Source: Arthonia radiata (Eukaryota > Ascomycota > Arthoniomycetes > Arthoniales > Arthoniaceae). From it: DNA of 64,000 bases. Location of the stretch: NCBI GenBank assembly GCA_002989075.1, contig PSQN01000004.1:992001-1056000 (forward strand), in the 5' to 3' direction. The position numbers were made by a program, and so were the translations under genes. Positions 12,075 through 23,577 of the stretch are shown here, one piece after another; the stretch's first letter is position 1, and every line of letters starts with the position of its first letter. Under the pieces are notes generated by a model. The model saw nothing but the letters and a program-made list of their open reading frames with translations. It did no database searches and was not told where the DNA came from.

Positions 12075-14510
12075 CTACACTCTGTCGTCCCGATTCAGAC
12101 TTGTTTTAGCTTGCGCAGTCAGTATATCAGGAAAAAGGGCACGCACGAGGCTGGCAACGAGACTGAACAGACGGTTTTGCCCGTCGCTGTCGAAACTACC
12201 GTGAGGATCGCCTGCAACGACACGATGGCCTTGAAACATGCCCTCGACAGCTGTGGAGATGACCCTCAAGTGCCGAGGCGTTCGTCTCCAAGAACTTGAA
12301 CATGTCGACGAGCGACCTCATGGACTCGGACCTCGCGCGGTCCGTTGGCGTCGGCGCATACAAGAATGCACTTGACGTACTCTTCGTCTAAAGTGAGAGC
12401 TTTATGTTGCAGCAGGATCGACAAGGTGCCGTTGGCGGCGCTGAACGCTTCTGCAATTTCTGCGGCGGCGCGATCGACCCGCAGTCGGAACCACCAGCCC
12501 CCGGGATCGCAAACGAACATCTCTGTGACGTGAGCGCGCACCTGAGCACATTCTGTGGGCGACGCACACACGTCCAGGCCCGGAAGATGGACACGAAGCC
12601 CGCCGGGTATGACCTGGGCACTTCTCTCCGTCCGATCCTCCACGCCGAAGCAGCGAAAGACAGAAGGCTGTGTAAGCGTATTCGGACCCCATTGATACCC
12701 AGGTAAGTTCAACTTTTGATGCGGATGAAAGACGACGTCGCTCAGGAGGTTCCACCGCTCGGCTACTAGGTTCCAGAAGACCTCAAAGCGAGCTATGCTG
12801 TCTTTTTGGGCTACATGCACTCGGTCAATGTCAAGTAGAGGGCTTAAGCACACCGGCTGGTCGTCCCGCTTGATTACTAAACGTCCTTTCGCTAATGAAA
12901 AGACTTTTCGTGCGTAGGCGGCATCAAGCAGGGTTTCGGTCAAATAGGTGGACATAAAAAGAAAGCAGGAGCGGCAATCGTCGTGTCGATTCGGTGGCAG
13001 CATGTCTGATGACATCGGTGAGCTCGGAAAGTCTCAGGACGAGGCCTTTGAAGGCGACGTAAAGGTTCTTTGCGTAGATGCCCTCCTGCAAGGTCCATAA
13101 ACGTCGGGCCCGGTTTGAAGTGTAGAGTTGTGCTGCTAGTCGAAGGCGGTGTTTTCGTTCGTGGACTGTTCAGAGACATCACATTCCAAGAGCTCGGAAT
13201 CGATTGCAAGAACAGATTATGCCCGCTCGTCGATGGATCGCATGTTGGTGATGACTTGCAGTGTTGCAGCCTTATCTCTCACGGGGCAGCAGAGCGTGTC
13301 TATCCATACGATACAAGTGCGCGGCACGATATCGACAATCGTTTCTGGATCTATCAAGGACTGTTGCTGGTCTAGCATACCTATGAGCGCTAGCAGGTGC
13401 AGCACTTGACATTCCTGCAACATGTTTGCTTTGGAGTTGCCCATGCCATCCGCCCAGACGTGCGAGATCGCCACGAATTTCGTGTCGGGTCGGGCAAGTA
13501 CGACTTCGAAAGAAAGATCGAGTTTGCCGTATCCCTGTTTACAGCTGACCTGGGGCAATGGAATGCCATTTTGACGCAACAAGGACACCATCTTCTCCAA
13601 AGATCGCCTTCAACACCGATTTGTTCACAGCCGGTGCACGAACTGCGATGCGTTAGCTTCTCGGCTCGCAGCTCATGGTAGAAGATTTGGGATCTGACGC
13701 AATTTTGTGACGAGCACTTATGGTGTTGCGTTCGTGGAGACGTCTTCCTGGGGCACGCTACATATAGAGCCGCTGACGGGGAGGCGATGAGCTGCATTGA
13801 CTTTCGCGCGTTGTAAGGGCATCAATCATTAGCCAACATTACGTTTTCCCGCATAGCGCCACCAGCAAGATACGTTCGCGGGAAAAGCTTCTGAGTTGTA
13901 ATCACCCACGTCATACTGGAGGCCCAGGTGCAGTGTATTGGCATTCTTCACCCTAGCCAGAGACTCGTTGAGGATCTCTGCAACGGAAATGATAGAAATG
14001 CATATGCGCTGATCGAAAGCGGGTACGTTGATGACTTGTACAAACGAATACACCACCTGGAGGCAAGCATGCAGGTACCGGCACTCTTCATTCGTGGCGG
14101 GCTTCTGCTCGTCTTGTTGTTCCCAGGTCCATCGATCGACGAGTTCGTCGAGCTTTGTCGTGGTAACATGCACCTCATGGGTCGTTTCATTGAGACGGGT
14201 GAAATCCGATTCGCTGAAGTCGTCTGCGAAAAAGGCGTCGAGCTGGCCAAAGAACAACCATTCTTGAAACACACCTTCCAGGGCATAAGCGTTGTGACCG
14301 CAGGATTTGGTGATAGGCCGTTGCCGAACCATGTCTCTTGCTTCACTTCGAAAGTCGCTGTCCTGCCAAACTCATGCCGTCCCACCAATACCGGCCAGTC
14401 CCTGTAACGACCCCTAGCAGCTCGATTCCATGTCCCTCCCATCCACGGCACGTCTCGAAATTCGCGGGGTAGCCCCAGGGATGAGAGAGAGCAAGATGTT
14501 CCATAGTAGG
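12075..14510 (-). pseudogene. Broken HET-domain (heterokaryon incompatibility-type) gene
   Basis: Minus-strand translations in several frames together match the order of a HET-domain protein. The N-terminal part includes RDWPVLVGRHEFGR, then comes the hallmark FVAISHVWADGMGN with IVWIDTLCC, then RLWTLQEGIY, then a C-terminal segment with NLVAERWNLLSDV. HET proteins act in nonself recognition and can trigger fungal cell death. The pieces lie collinear but not in one open frame, and too many changes are needed for introns to explain it. I count roughly five breaks, so I call it a relic. Its sequence is otherwise well preserved, which suggests fairly recent loss. The outer limits are approximate. 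Recognition of the family is firm; intactness is excluded with good but not full confidence. Confidence 0.72.
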
Positions 14511-16595
14511 CGCGTTACTATAAACAAAGCTTGTTTAGGACGTCTGTATGAAGAGTGACCTTTGCTTCGTATGTTAAAAAGATTACTAGAATAATTGTGC
14601 AGGCGGATGACTCAAGTGCGGGGTACTATTGCTTCGAGCGGAACCCGAAGCACGAGCTGCTTCGCAAGTGTCAGAAGTGGTGAGCGGGCACGACGGCTTC
14701 GTGTTGTTTGACAATTGCCACGAAGGTGGGAGCGGAAGCCCCATCTACCTATAACGGCGCACTGCTTGCGGTAGGCTTTCATGCCCATCTCTCCATCACG
14801 CACGAACTTCAAGGCCTTTCTTCTCATGGCGCATTTTGTTCCGCACAGCCGTGTGCACAGAAGCCGAACCTCCTCCAAGTGGCGGATAATGAAAGTCAAC
14901 GCTTGCAGCGCCGGTCGGGCTCACGACTTCTTCCACCCTTCGCAATCCCCCCTTTGACGAAGGCAGCTGCTTCACCGAGGACCTCAACAGCGGCGTGTGG
15001 CTTGGCGTTGCTGCACTGGGAGAAGATAGCACTTGTAAGCACCTTGAAGATCAATCGATGCAGCAACCCATTGAATTGGAGATACTGTGGCGACTTCTCT
15101 AATGGCGGAACATTGGCGGCGTTTTCCAAGATGAGCCATGTCTACACAGCCTAATCAAGCCCTAGACGACTACATAATACTCGCGAGAAGACTCGAAAAC
15201 GCTTCCAGGCGTTGAGGCAGCTTCTTCAACGCTGACATCGATCCGGTTTCGGCAGCGAGAAGCGGCTGCACTTGATTTCATCGGGGTGGGAGAGGCGCGT
15301 GGCCGTTTTTGACGACATGATCAGTATTGGCATGATGTTTTGCACGTGTGTGCACGCGCTGCCGTTCATGAACTGAAGCAATGGGTTTTTCGATTGTTGG
15401 CAGTTGGGTCCTTCTACCGTGTCAGGATACAACTAATGATTGCACGTCAAATCTGTTCAGCTTCTCGATGTCTTTCGCTGACACTACTTTACCTGGCTCA
15501 TCTGCCCGCTGCTGGGTCTTGTAGGGAACAATCGTCTCCACTTTGTAACAGATGTTCATCTCACTCCCAAGTAGCAGATCGTCGTGCGCCTCGATCACTT
15601 CAACAAATGTGCTGAACCGAAACAGCCCTTTTGTCGATAAATCGCTCGATCCCCTCCTTGTCGTAGAACTTGATCACGGAGCAAAGATTGAATAGATCTG
15701 GAGCTTGGGAGCAAATGCAAGGAGTGTTCTAGCCCAGAAAGCGTCTTTAGTATTGGTCCGCGCCGGTAGAGATGGTATTGCGGTGCTCAGGATTACGCCA
15801 CAGGATGCGCGAGCATGTGTCAGGGATTTATAGCATTCTATGAGTGTCAATGGGGCCTGGTTTCGAAAGCTCACTACCCTTGAGTCAGCATCAGCGAGCA
15901 TTCAAGAGCCTCAAGCTTGGTGGAATCCACACGAAAAGTATGCTCAACTGGAACGCGTACGACGTTCATCTTCCCCAGGCCAAGCTACTCCACGACAGGC
16001 CTGACTGAGTAGTGCTCGATGACACCCGGAGAGAAAATAAGAAGGTTGACGGGTATTCTCGCTGGTTGGCACTTTGTTGCTCCTAGCAATGCGTGCCCAC
16101 AAGCAGCAACGAGACCAGTCATGTCAGAAAGCCGCCGCTTGGCGTAATTATGTCGCATGTTTCACTGCACTTCGCTTACGAAGCTGGCATGTGGGGACGC
16201 AGCTCTTTTGGAAGCCAGTGAACCATAGCCTTTTCAGAAATGCTAGCCCTAGACGAATAGATACTCGCATAGCCAGGTCTTCGTTCAGAGCTGGCGTCAG
16301 CATCACGCCCCTGAGCGAAGGGAGGGTGTTGCCAGGGTCCCGAATGCCAGGAAAGAACGGCAAGGCTCAGTCAGAGCTTACTTCTGCAATGTTCTTGTGT
16401 TCTGCAAGCAGTTGAGCTTCAGACGGACTACTCTGCCATCTCAGCATCATTGAAGGCGATGTGAATGTCACTGGTGCGAACTTTCCAGTCAAAATCAGCG
16501 CCAAGACCTCCTACCCTGCCGCATAGATTGCACCTCTTCGTGGACTCCGACATCGCAGCACCCATCTTGTCTCCCGCGCCAACCTTCCGCTAGCA
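14511..16595. other. Gene-poor stretch with a possible decayed minus-strand gene
   Basis: No intact gene. On the minus strand, at about 15420-15610, one frame without a start codon reads like coding sequence for about 60 residues, including GSEMNICYKVETIVPYKTQQ. The neighbouring frames at 14612-14899 and 15226-15432 are short and Cys-containing. I cannot link these pieces by splice sites. They could be remains of a gene beside the HET relic. The right end is the promoter region of the LeuB-like gene. Confidence 0.35.
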
Positions 16596-18885
16596 ATGGC
16601 CTCGCCCCTGTCTCCAATAAAGCAACATGAAATCAACCACAACGGCAGTCAGTCACCGTACAACACACAAGCTCCGACCAGCGCTGGCGGTCGGAAGCGT
16701 AAACGAACTGTAGAAAGTCATGAGTCACCAGCTGCTTCATCCCATCCAGCGTCACCGAGTCATGAACGAAGGACTAGCGATAACGCGGGTGACAAGGGTC
16801 GAAATAATATAGCGAAGCGCGCCTGTAACGAATGTCGGCAGCAGAAGGTGAGCAAGCACCGGAGCAATCGCATTGCTACGTATAGCAGTATTAATGTGGA
16901 TAGCTGCGTTGTGATGTTGTCGTCGAGCCCGAGTATCAGACATGCTCAAGATGTCGGCGTTTGAACTTGGGCTGCCGCATCGATGCCAATTTTCGCCGCG
17001 TCGACAAACGCAATCGCCACGTAGAGATGGAGCAAGAGCTCAACGATCTCCGCCGACGCCTGGCTGAAAAAGAACCTCAAGGTTCGGCCTCTCAAGCCAC
17101 GGCTTTGAGCAATGGCGACTCAAGTCGTAACTTAGGTGTACCGACGCCGCCGTCCGCACCGTCTTTGAGCGAGCTGCATCAAGGTGCTGCTGATTCCCTG
17201 CTCGAGCTGAGGCACTCAACGACGAGTGCCACAGCGCAGGTCGAGGCACAGCTCTCAGCAGACCCGCCGCATAGCCGAAAGCTACAGAAAGTGGTATTGA
17301 ATGCTGAGCAGATCAAAGCGCTGTTCGAGCAATACTTTGAACACTATCATCCTTTCATTCCTATCCTAGACCCCACTAAGCCCCCGGATTATTTCTTTCA
17401 ATGTTCGGAGCTGCTGTTTTGGACCATTATTGCCGTGGCAGCACGGCGCTATGACGATGACCCGACGCTGCTGACGGGCGTTGCTACCCCTCTGACGAAT
17501 CTCGTTTGGACGACGGTGGCAGATGTACCACAGAACTACCACGTAGTCAAGGCTTTGTGTTTGCTATGCACATGGCCACTGCCCACCAAGACATCGAGCA
17601 AAGATCCTACATTCATGTTCTCGGGCCTCATGATGCAAATAGCGTTGCAGACTGGGTTGCATCGTCCCTCACATGTGCAAGAGTATTCGCGAGTCAAGCT
17701 TGACTTGCGGGATGAGGATGTCTTGGATCGCTTGAAGACTTGGGCGGGCTGCAATATCGTATCACAAACGTTAGCACTCATGTTTTCATTGTCTCATTAC
17801 TTCCACACTGGGCATCAAGGCCATGCTAATCTTACCTTCGCAGTGTCTCAACCGGCTTTGGTCAACCGCCACGCTCTCAGTGGGACTACACGTTGACCAC
17901 GTTGCCCAGTATCGGAACGCTTCCACCCGACCTCTACTGGCGGTTGCAGATCGAGCGCCTCTGTAATAAGGTATCTCGACTGGTCTACATGAACCGCAGC
18001 GACCCCATTGGCCTTGCTCGAGACGAAGAGCGACCCACCCTGATCAGTATTCTTTCAGAAGATTATCGTGACCTTGAGGCGCAACTAGCAGACCTTAACT
18101 CCCCCATCGCTCATCTCCATCTACAAACTGTCGGGTTGCATCTCAAGCTCTGCGCCTTCTTTGACTCACCATCAACACGCACTTACAAACAAGACCTCCA
18201 CGAGCTCTACAGCGCTACCATCGTCTTCCTCAAAACTGTCCTGCAGTCTCCGCACCTTACATATGTCGGCGCGTACATTATGCAGATGATCCTCGGCGGA
18301 GGCTTCACCCTCACGAAACTTCTTAACAGCTTCTTCAAACCCCATACGGACATTGTATACGCTCGTAACCTTTTCAACTCGACCATCACAGCAATTCGCA
18401 AGACCAGTATATACAACAACGACCTTCCTGCACGGCTTGCAGAAGTCCTCACGCAGCTCTGGCGCAGCTACGGCGCAAGTATGCGCGAAGCACCCACCGA
18501 GATCGATGACTCCCTCCAGCTTCGTGTGCGATGTCGTATGAGCCTCAGCGTCGTCTACGACTCTGTATGGCGGTGGCGTGAGCAATTCGTCTTCAAAGAT
18601 GCCAACGCTAGCAACGCAGCGGCTATCGAGAGCCAGAGCGCCAGCAGGGACGAAGCGGCCGCTGCTAGTAACGAGCCCATCTCGAATAATCAGCCTGAAG
18701 CAGTCGTGCCCTCAGGAACAGGCCCGATGCTGTCAATGGCGCCGTCTGTGTATGGGGACGAGGTTGGCGACTGGAATTACGAGATATTCGATCCTCTCAT
18801 GAGCATGCTGGACAACGATGTCGACTTCCCCTACAGCGATGCAGCGCCTGGAGCGATGTCGCTAGACTCCAATTTGTTTTCGTAG
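16596..18885 (+). CDS. leuB: Zn2Cys6 transcription factor, LeuB/Leu3-like
   Basis: Three exons, 16596-16847, 16904-17769 and 17844-18885, with introns of 56 and 74 nt, encode 719 residues. Intron 1 interrupts the zinc cluster; once removed it reads C77-x2-C80-x6-C87-x10-C98-x2-C101-x6-C108. This is followed by a basic linker and a short coiled coil (EMEQELNDLRRRLAEK). The middle region has the fungal regulator homology block: YFEHYHPFIPILDPT, LLFWTIIAVAARRYDDDP, LCLLCTWPLPT, LMMQIALQTGLHRPSH. These and the zinc cluster resemble the filamentous-fungal LeuB (yeast Leu3) group, which controls branched-chain amino-acid genes using the pathway intermediate alpha-isopropylmalate. The last exon carries an acidic tail (YGDEVGDWNYEIFDPL) likely to activate transcription. 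Family assignment is from memory of the motifs, so the symbol is probable, not certain. Confidence 0.85.
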
Positions 18886-19717
18886 CACAAGCGGAAGTTT
18901 GGATATGACTGACGAATATGTGAAGCGATGCTATATAACAGTATATCATACTAAGTTGTCATCCCTGAGCCAGCTTTCTACTCTACGATACGTGATCAGG
19001 AGTATTAGATGTAAAATGGGAAAAGCGTACGCACTGTGCACAGTCACTAACCTCCCAGCGAATGGGTTTCCGAGCGTCAACTGCAAAACTCGCCTTGCAA
19101 CATAGAGCCAGTGTAAAACCAAGGCTTTGTGGCATCTCCTATCGAACCGCAAGCGAAATGCCCGGCCGCGGTAATCACTGGGCACCGCAAGCTAAGTCAG
19201 AGAAGCAGATGGGAGCCACAGCTTGGCTTGCGCTATGTATTCCCTCCAGTTCTCTCGCTTGCAACCGCAAATATCTCTCGTCATGAGGCTTCCTAACATC
19301 CGCTATACAACGCGCATGCTCAACCAAGATGAGTAACATTACCAACAGAACCGACGTACACCACGATGGAAGGCGTGACGAACGCACAAATTTCACCTCC
19401 AGCGATAGCAGCACTTCCACCTCAACTGGACCTCTGCCTATTATGCATCCACCTCCCAGCCGCCACCTGCACCTCCACCGTGAACCACACGAACCCCTTT
19501 GCAATGCACCACACGCTCCATTCCCCAAACTCCCATCATCCACAACAACCCTCCAAGCCGCACGCTCCATCAACCAAAAGTCCACAACCAAAACCCCGTT
19601 CACCAACCAGCCACAACTCCAACCACAACCCAACATCTGCAAGACCCCACAACACCCAACCCCACTCAGCACCATCCAGCACCCCCCACCACCCCACACC
19701 CTCAACAACAAAACAAA
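18886..19717. other. Spacer and CA-rich leader of the first CxxC protein
   Basis: No supported gene. From about 19440 to 19717 the plus strand is very rich in C and A and almost free of G, and it runs directly into the ATG at 19718. That is what a long unstructured 5' leader would look like. Long open frames on both strands here are by-products of the composition bias. Confidence 0.5.
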
Positions 19718-19930
19718 ATGTGCAACGAACTCGTCTGCTGGAACTGCGGCTGGCACCACTGCACCCGCTGCGCCATCGTCCTCTACACCCACACCGAGAT
19801 CTGGGAGTGCAACGCGTACGACGAGCGCTTCTACCCGCACTGCCCGCACTGCCGCACCGAGTACTATCGGCAGCCGCGGCGGCCGACGCGGCGGGCGGAG
19901 GACCGGTGCCGGAGGGAGCGACAGCCGTGA
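19718..19930 (+). CDS. Small CxxC protein A (tandem family 1)
   Basis: A single exon encodes 70 residues, with the start in good context (AACAAAATG). Cysteine pairs at 7/10 and 42/45 form two CxxC knuckles, with further Cys at 2, 15, 18 and 31 and His at 13, 14, 41 and 44. This spacing suggests a small zinc-binding fold. There is no signal peptide or membrane segment, and the tail after residue 53 is Arg-rich (RRPTRRAEDRCRRERQ), which could bind nucleic acid. The ORF at 20325-20531 encodes a protein that aligns with it from residue 1 to 57 without a gap, 23 positions identical. Selection for the shared cysteines in two copies supports both as real. I recognise no known family. Zinc binding and RNA or DNA binding are inference. 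Confidence 0.7.
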   Translation: MCNELVCWNCGWHHCTRCAIVLYTHTEIWECNAYDERFYPHCPHCRTEYYRQPRRPTRRAEDRCRRERQP

Positions 19931-20324
19931 GGTGGTGTGGGGTGTGAAGTTTCGTGTGGGGGTGAAATTTCTGTGGGCGGGTGGGGAATGAAGGGTGTGT
20001 TGTGGTGAGGTCGTAAGGAGGCGTGGTGGTGGTAAGGTTTTATGGAAAGAGTGATAGCCGTGAGACCGCATGGAATAACGTGGGTGGAAATCGATGTGAG
20101 AGATGTCGAGATGGGTGGAGTAGGATAGATAGGACGGCGGTATGAGAGGCGCAAAGGGAGGGCAAACGATATGACGCTTGACGAACGCCTGACAAACAAC
20201 ACTCCACCGCCAACATTACCTTCACCCCTAGGTCTTACACAATGGTGACCCAGACTTCCATGATCACTATTCACAATCTCTGCCAAACCTACTGACCATC
20301 CATCACACACCTCACGAACATCGC
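19931..20324. other. Spacer between the two small CxxC genes
   Basis: A G/T-rich plus strand follows the first gene (19930-20060), opposite in bias to the C/A-rich leader before it. It then changes to a C/A-rich leader again before the ATG at 20325. I see no further gene. Confidence 0.5.
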
Positions 20325-20531
20325 ATGTGCGACACACTCATCTGCTACTTCTGCGGCCATCTCCACGTTCGGCCGTGTCCAATTGTCTTGTACCTCGAGT
20401 TCACGCCTGTCGACTGCATGTATCACACCATGACTTTCTGGCCACGATGTCCACGATGTAAGGTTCCATACTGGAGCCAGCCTTGGTATCCGACGGAGTT
20501 TGCGAGATGGTCGTGGGCAGCACCTTGCTAG
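20325..20531 (+). CDS. Small CxxC protein B (tandem family 1)
   Basis: A single exon encodes 68 residues. It has Cys at 2, 7, 10, 18, 31, 42 and 45, exactly where the upstream paralog has them, with the shared strings IVLY at 20-23, CPxC at 42-45 and QPxxPT at 52-57. The pair C7/C10 with H14/C18 and the pair C42/C45 could hold one or two zinc ions. Unlike its neighbour, its C-terminal tail is Trp-rich instead of Arg-rich (ARWSWAAPC), so the two copies have diverged in the tail and kept the core. No secretion signal is seen. It lies 394 bp downstream of its paralog in the same orientation, so tandem duplication is the simple explanation. The function is unknown. Confidence 0.7.
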   Translation: MCDTLICYFCGHLHVRPCPIVLYLEFTPVDCMYHTMTFWPRCPRCKVPYWSQPWYPTEFARWSWAAPC

Positions 20532-20945
20532 ACGGGGGCGAGCGAATAGAAGAACGGTTATGAAGGATAAAGGGCGATGAAGACTTGCACGTTTCCTCCG
20601 TGAGTGTGCTAATGACATGTCGGCGAGCTGATTGCAAGACACTGTTGTATACACGGTGCCACGGGTATCGAAGGTGGCACAAAGACTTGAAGCAAGTACA
20701 TGAAGCGCTGCGCAATCACTCGAGATCACCGCATAGTGAACACTTGCAAAATGTCATTAAATCATCATTAGGTATTAGTGGTGGCGTTGACAACGCCAGC
20801 CATGTCTATTTGTAGGTATCGTAGGTCAGGACTTCAATCCAGCTTACGCGTCGAAATGATACGCCAAAGAACGCCTAGCTTGCCATCTCCCAGAACACCA
20901 TGCTGACGCAGACGCAGATTCTGACCGAACCGATGATGTGCGCTC
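20532..20945. other. Spacer between CxxC gene B and the aspartic protease
   Basis: About 410 bp between two convergent genes. I see no coding sequence and no notable repeat. It should contain both 3' untranslated regions. Confidence 0.5.
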
Positions 20946-22947
20946 TCAACCTCTCCATTCGCTGCTTCGCTTTGACACGTGCGGCCCCGTCGCCACTGGC
21001 TCGCTCATTGGACTCTTGAGCTCGTTCGAGACCGCCACTCTTCCAGGCTTATCCATCAAGCTCGTCACAGCTGCTTGTGTGTACGTGGTTGGCACACCAT
21101 CGACCGCTGTGGTACTTCTTGCAGTTGGAGGCGGACCTAGTGAGCCCTTGATGCTGCCAAAGGATCGCGTTGCCGCATCCATGAACAGTGATGTTAGGGA
21201 ACTGAATTCGCTGTACGGCTTGTTCGCTTCCACGCTCTCCCCAAGGCTTACTAACTCTTCTACAAAATCGAACGTAGGACGTGGAGGCGGTGGCGTGAAA
21301 GCTTCGTGAACTGTGGTCTGGACACCAGGAATATTTGTGGGGTCGGCGAGTCGACTTCCGCCAATCTCCTGCACGTCAGATGTGTCACCAGCAGAGTTGT
21401 TGGCCTGTGCCAGTGCAATCTGGCCATTGGCGATATCAAAGACGGCGTATGCAGATCGCAAGAACGGGGCGCCCAGAATGTACGGAACAAGTGCGTTGGG
21501 GTTGCCAACTCTGCTCTGCCGAGGGTGGTGTACGTTCTGTGAAGGTATGTCAGCCGCTATTCTGTAAAGCGAAGACTGACTACCACCAAGCTTTCATCTG
21601 CAAGACCAGCGGCAGATACAACCCGGATGATTTTTGAGAAATCTGCACGGAAAGCTGTAGACTCACAATATCTTTGTCGGCTCTACCCCTCATCTGGTCG
21701 AGCTTGTATTGCAGAACGTCAACGGGTTCAACAGCGAACTGACACGCCTCACTACCATCATCAAAGCGGATGGGCTCTTCGCCTTGATAGAGAGGTAAGA
21801 CGAGCTCAGAGAATGGGACCGCAATCATTGGACCGGCCGCACCACCAAATTGAAAGTCGAGTGTGCCAATAGAGGGCACCGGCGTGCAATTGATGAGCGG
21901 CCACTCAGGATAAGATCTATCGAAAATATCGTCGTCCCGAACACCGAAGTATCTGCTTAATTGATCATAAACAGCATTGGGAACTTGGATGCCAGGGGCG
22001 CCAGTATCTAGCGTAGCGCTGCCGGGGAAGTCCCCTATCTCGAGCAACTTTGAGCCCAACCCGTCGGTGAGCCCGACAGATGACCACTCAACCTGCCAGT
22101 GGAGAATGACTTTGAGCTCTGGAAGATCCTCAAAAAGAGTTTCTGGAAGTACTGGAACGCTTATCAGGTCTCCGACATATTTGGCGCGGTCAACCCCTCC
22201 CAGCAAGAGTGTCCCACTCGGTGCTGCTTGATCATTCAGGTGGACACTAAATCCAAGGCCGTTGATTACGCCTTCACGGTAAAGCTTCTCCAACAAAGAA
22301 TCGCGTCGCTGCAAAGGGTCTGGTGGTCCCACAGTGGTATCACCGAATTCTTTCGCACAACTTGAACTGGTTCCCGTTAGTGTGCGCCCTGGGGACTGAC
22401 CTGTCGGAGGGCCTATTCCCATAATGCCACTGAAGTGGTCCCCCGAATACTCGATGAGTGCCATCGTGAGGTTGTGCACGATAACGTCCCCGATCTGCAG
22501 GTTGTCGGTGAAGTAATCGCCACATGCAAACTGTCTCGAGTAGTATTGAAAATCGGCCTCGTCAGGATAGCGTAGACGGTATGATGATGATTGACTGGAA
22601 TTGAAAGATTTGCCAGAGCATGATTCTATGTATATGTTTGACTTTTGGGGCGCGCTCTCACACACGTTTGGCGCAAAGGTCCAGATGTCACTGGCTCCAG
22701 TGTCAAGCAGAAATCTTTGCTCCTGCCCTGGGGTTCCGACATCTGCCGTGACGTAATATCTCATGGAGGGCAGATGATTCTGGAGGTCGACCGGGACGGC
22801 ATCTCTCTCCGAAAGCGCATGATACGGAGCAGTCTTGAGCTGCGAGATCGGCATCGAAAGCACCCGCGGCGGGTCCGCTGCCAAAGCAGTAAAGGTAGAA
22901 AGAGTCACAAGGGCGATGATGGCCGCCTGTATCATGAGCGTCAGCAT
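20946..22947 (-). CDS. Secreted pepsin-family aspartic protease (A1)
   Basis: Two exons, 21667-22947 and 20946-21536, with an intron of 130 nt (21537-21666), encode 623 residues. The N-terminus MLTLMIQAAIIALVTLSTFTALA is a signal peptide. A propeptide-like stretch is followed by the pepsin fold: first catalytic motif LLDTGAS (Asp 82), second motif ATLDTGAPGI (Asp 314), and after the intron the conserved ILGAPFLRSAYAVFD. Cys pairs and several N-glycosylation sequons (NSS, NLT, NCT) fit the secretory route. The enzyme should cleave proteins in the cell wall, vacuole or outside. The C-terminal 170 residues beyond the catalytic fold are Pro/Ser/Thr-rich without a clear GPI signal. ATG 22947 was chosen because the frame upstream starts only with TTG. 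The acceptor at 21537 is the least certain point. Confidence 0.83.
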
Positions 22948-23125
22948 ATCTTGTCTCAAGTATCACAACACTGAAGGCAGCCATCTCATCAACCGAGAAG
23001 ATCCCACGTACCATCGAAGCCATGCTGACAACCCTTTAGCTTGCTCAAGCGTCAAACGAAGTTGCTGTCGATCAGAGGTGTGGTGGCTGTAGTCGAACAA
23101 TGTGCTGCCAAAAGATAACAATGTG

Positions 23126-23577
23126 TCAATGGTGATGTTGATGATGGATGGGGGAGAATGGATGATGAGTGAGGAAGACAGCAGAGCAAGACCAAGTGTA
23201 AATAACAAAGGCCTCCGTGCTGGAATTGGAAGCTGCGCATGACGATTCACTAGGAAGGCGCGCCGTCGTGATTTCGACTTGCTCTTTTTCCATGGGGAAG
23301 GCGCGGTCAACGACTTACCTGCATCTCTGGATGACTGGGTGCCGTGAGCGGGATATGCGTAGTGGCGCGGACGAGAAGATCTCTTGAAGCATGGTTGATG
23401 TGTCACGTCGCTATGAATCTTGAAACCACTTACTTGCACACCCACCTCAGCGGACCCTCCATTGCCTCTTGAAATGTGTCGAACGTGCTCCGCCATTAAC
23501 CACATTTCTTGGGCCACAAACCATACGGCTCCCCATAGCCGATCCCTGAACACTGGAGAACCTGCCAATAACGCCAT
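23126..23577 (-). CDS. Possible small three-exon protein of unknown function
   Basis: Exons 23434-23577, 23319-23380 and 23126-23249 can be joined across introns of 53 and 69 nt with GTAAGT donors and kept phase. They would give 109 residues. The first exon reads MALLAGSPVFRDRLWGAV, with a hydrophobic, Trp-rich first 30 residues, and its last codon is directly followed by GTAAGT. The middle exon is short and basic. The last exon is Ser-rich and ends in a His run. I recognise no family. Good donors and typical intron sizes are the main support; the frame could also be read through the first two introns to give a different protein with one hydrophobic helix. Treat as a candidate only. Confidence 0.38.

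Noticed and set aside
19175-20071. Minus-strand open frame of 298 codons across the CxxC gene A region
   Set aside because: It is antisense to the C/A-rich leader and the CxxC ORF, begins without a good start and has repeat-like composition.
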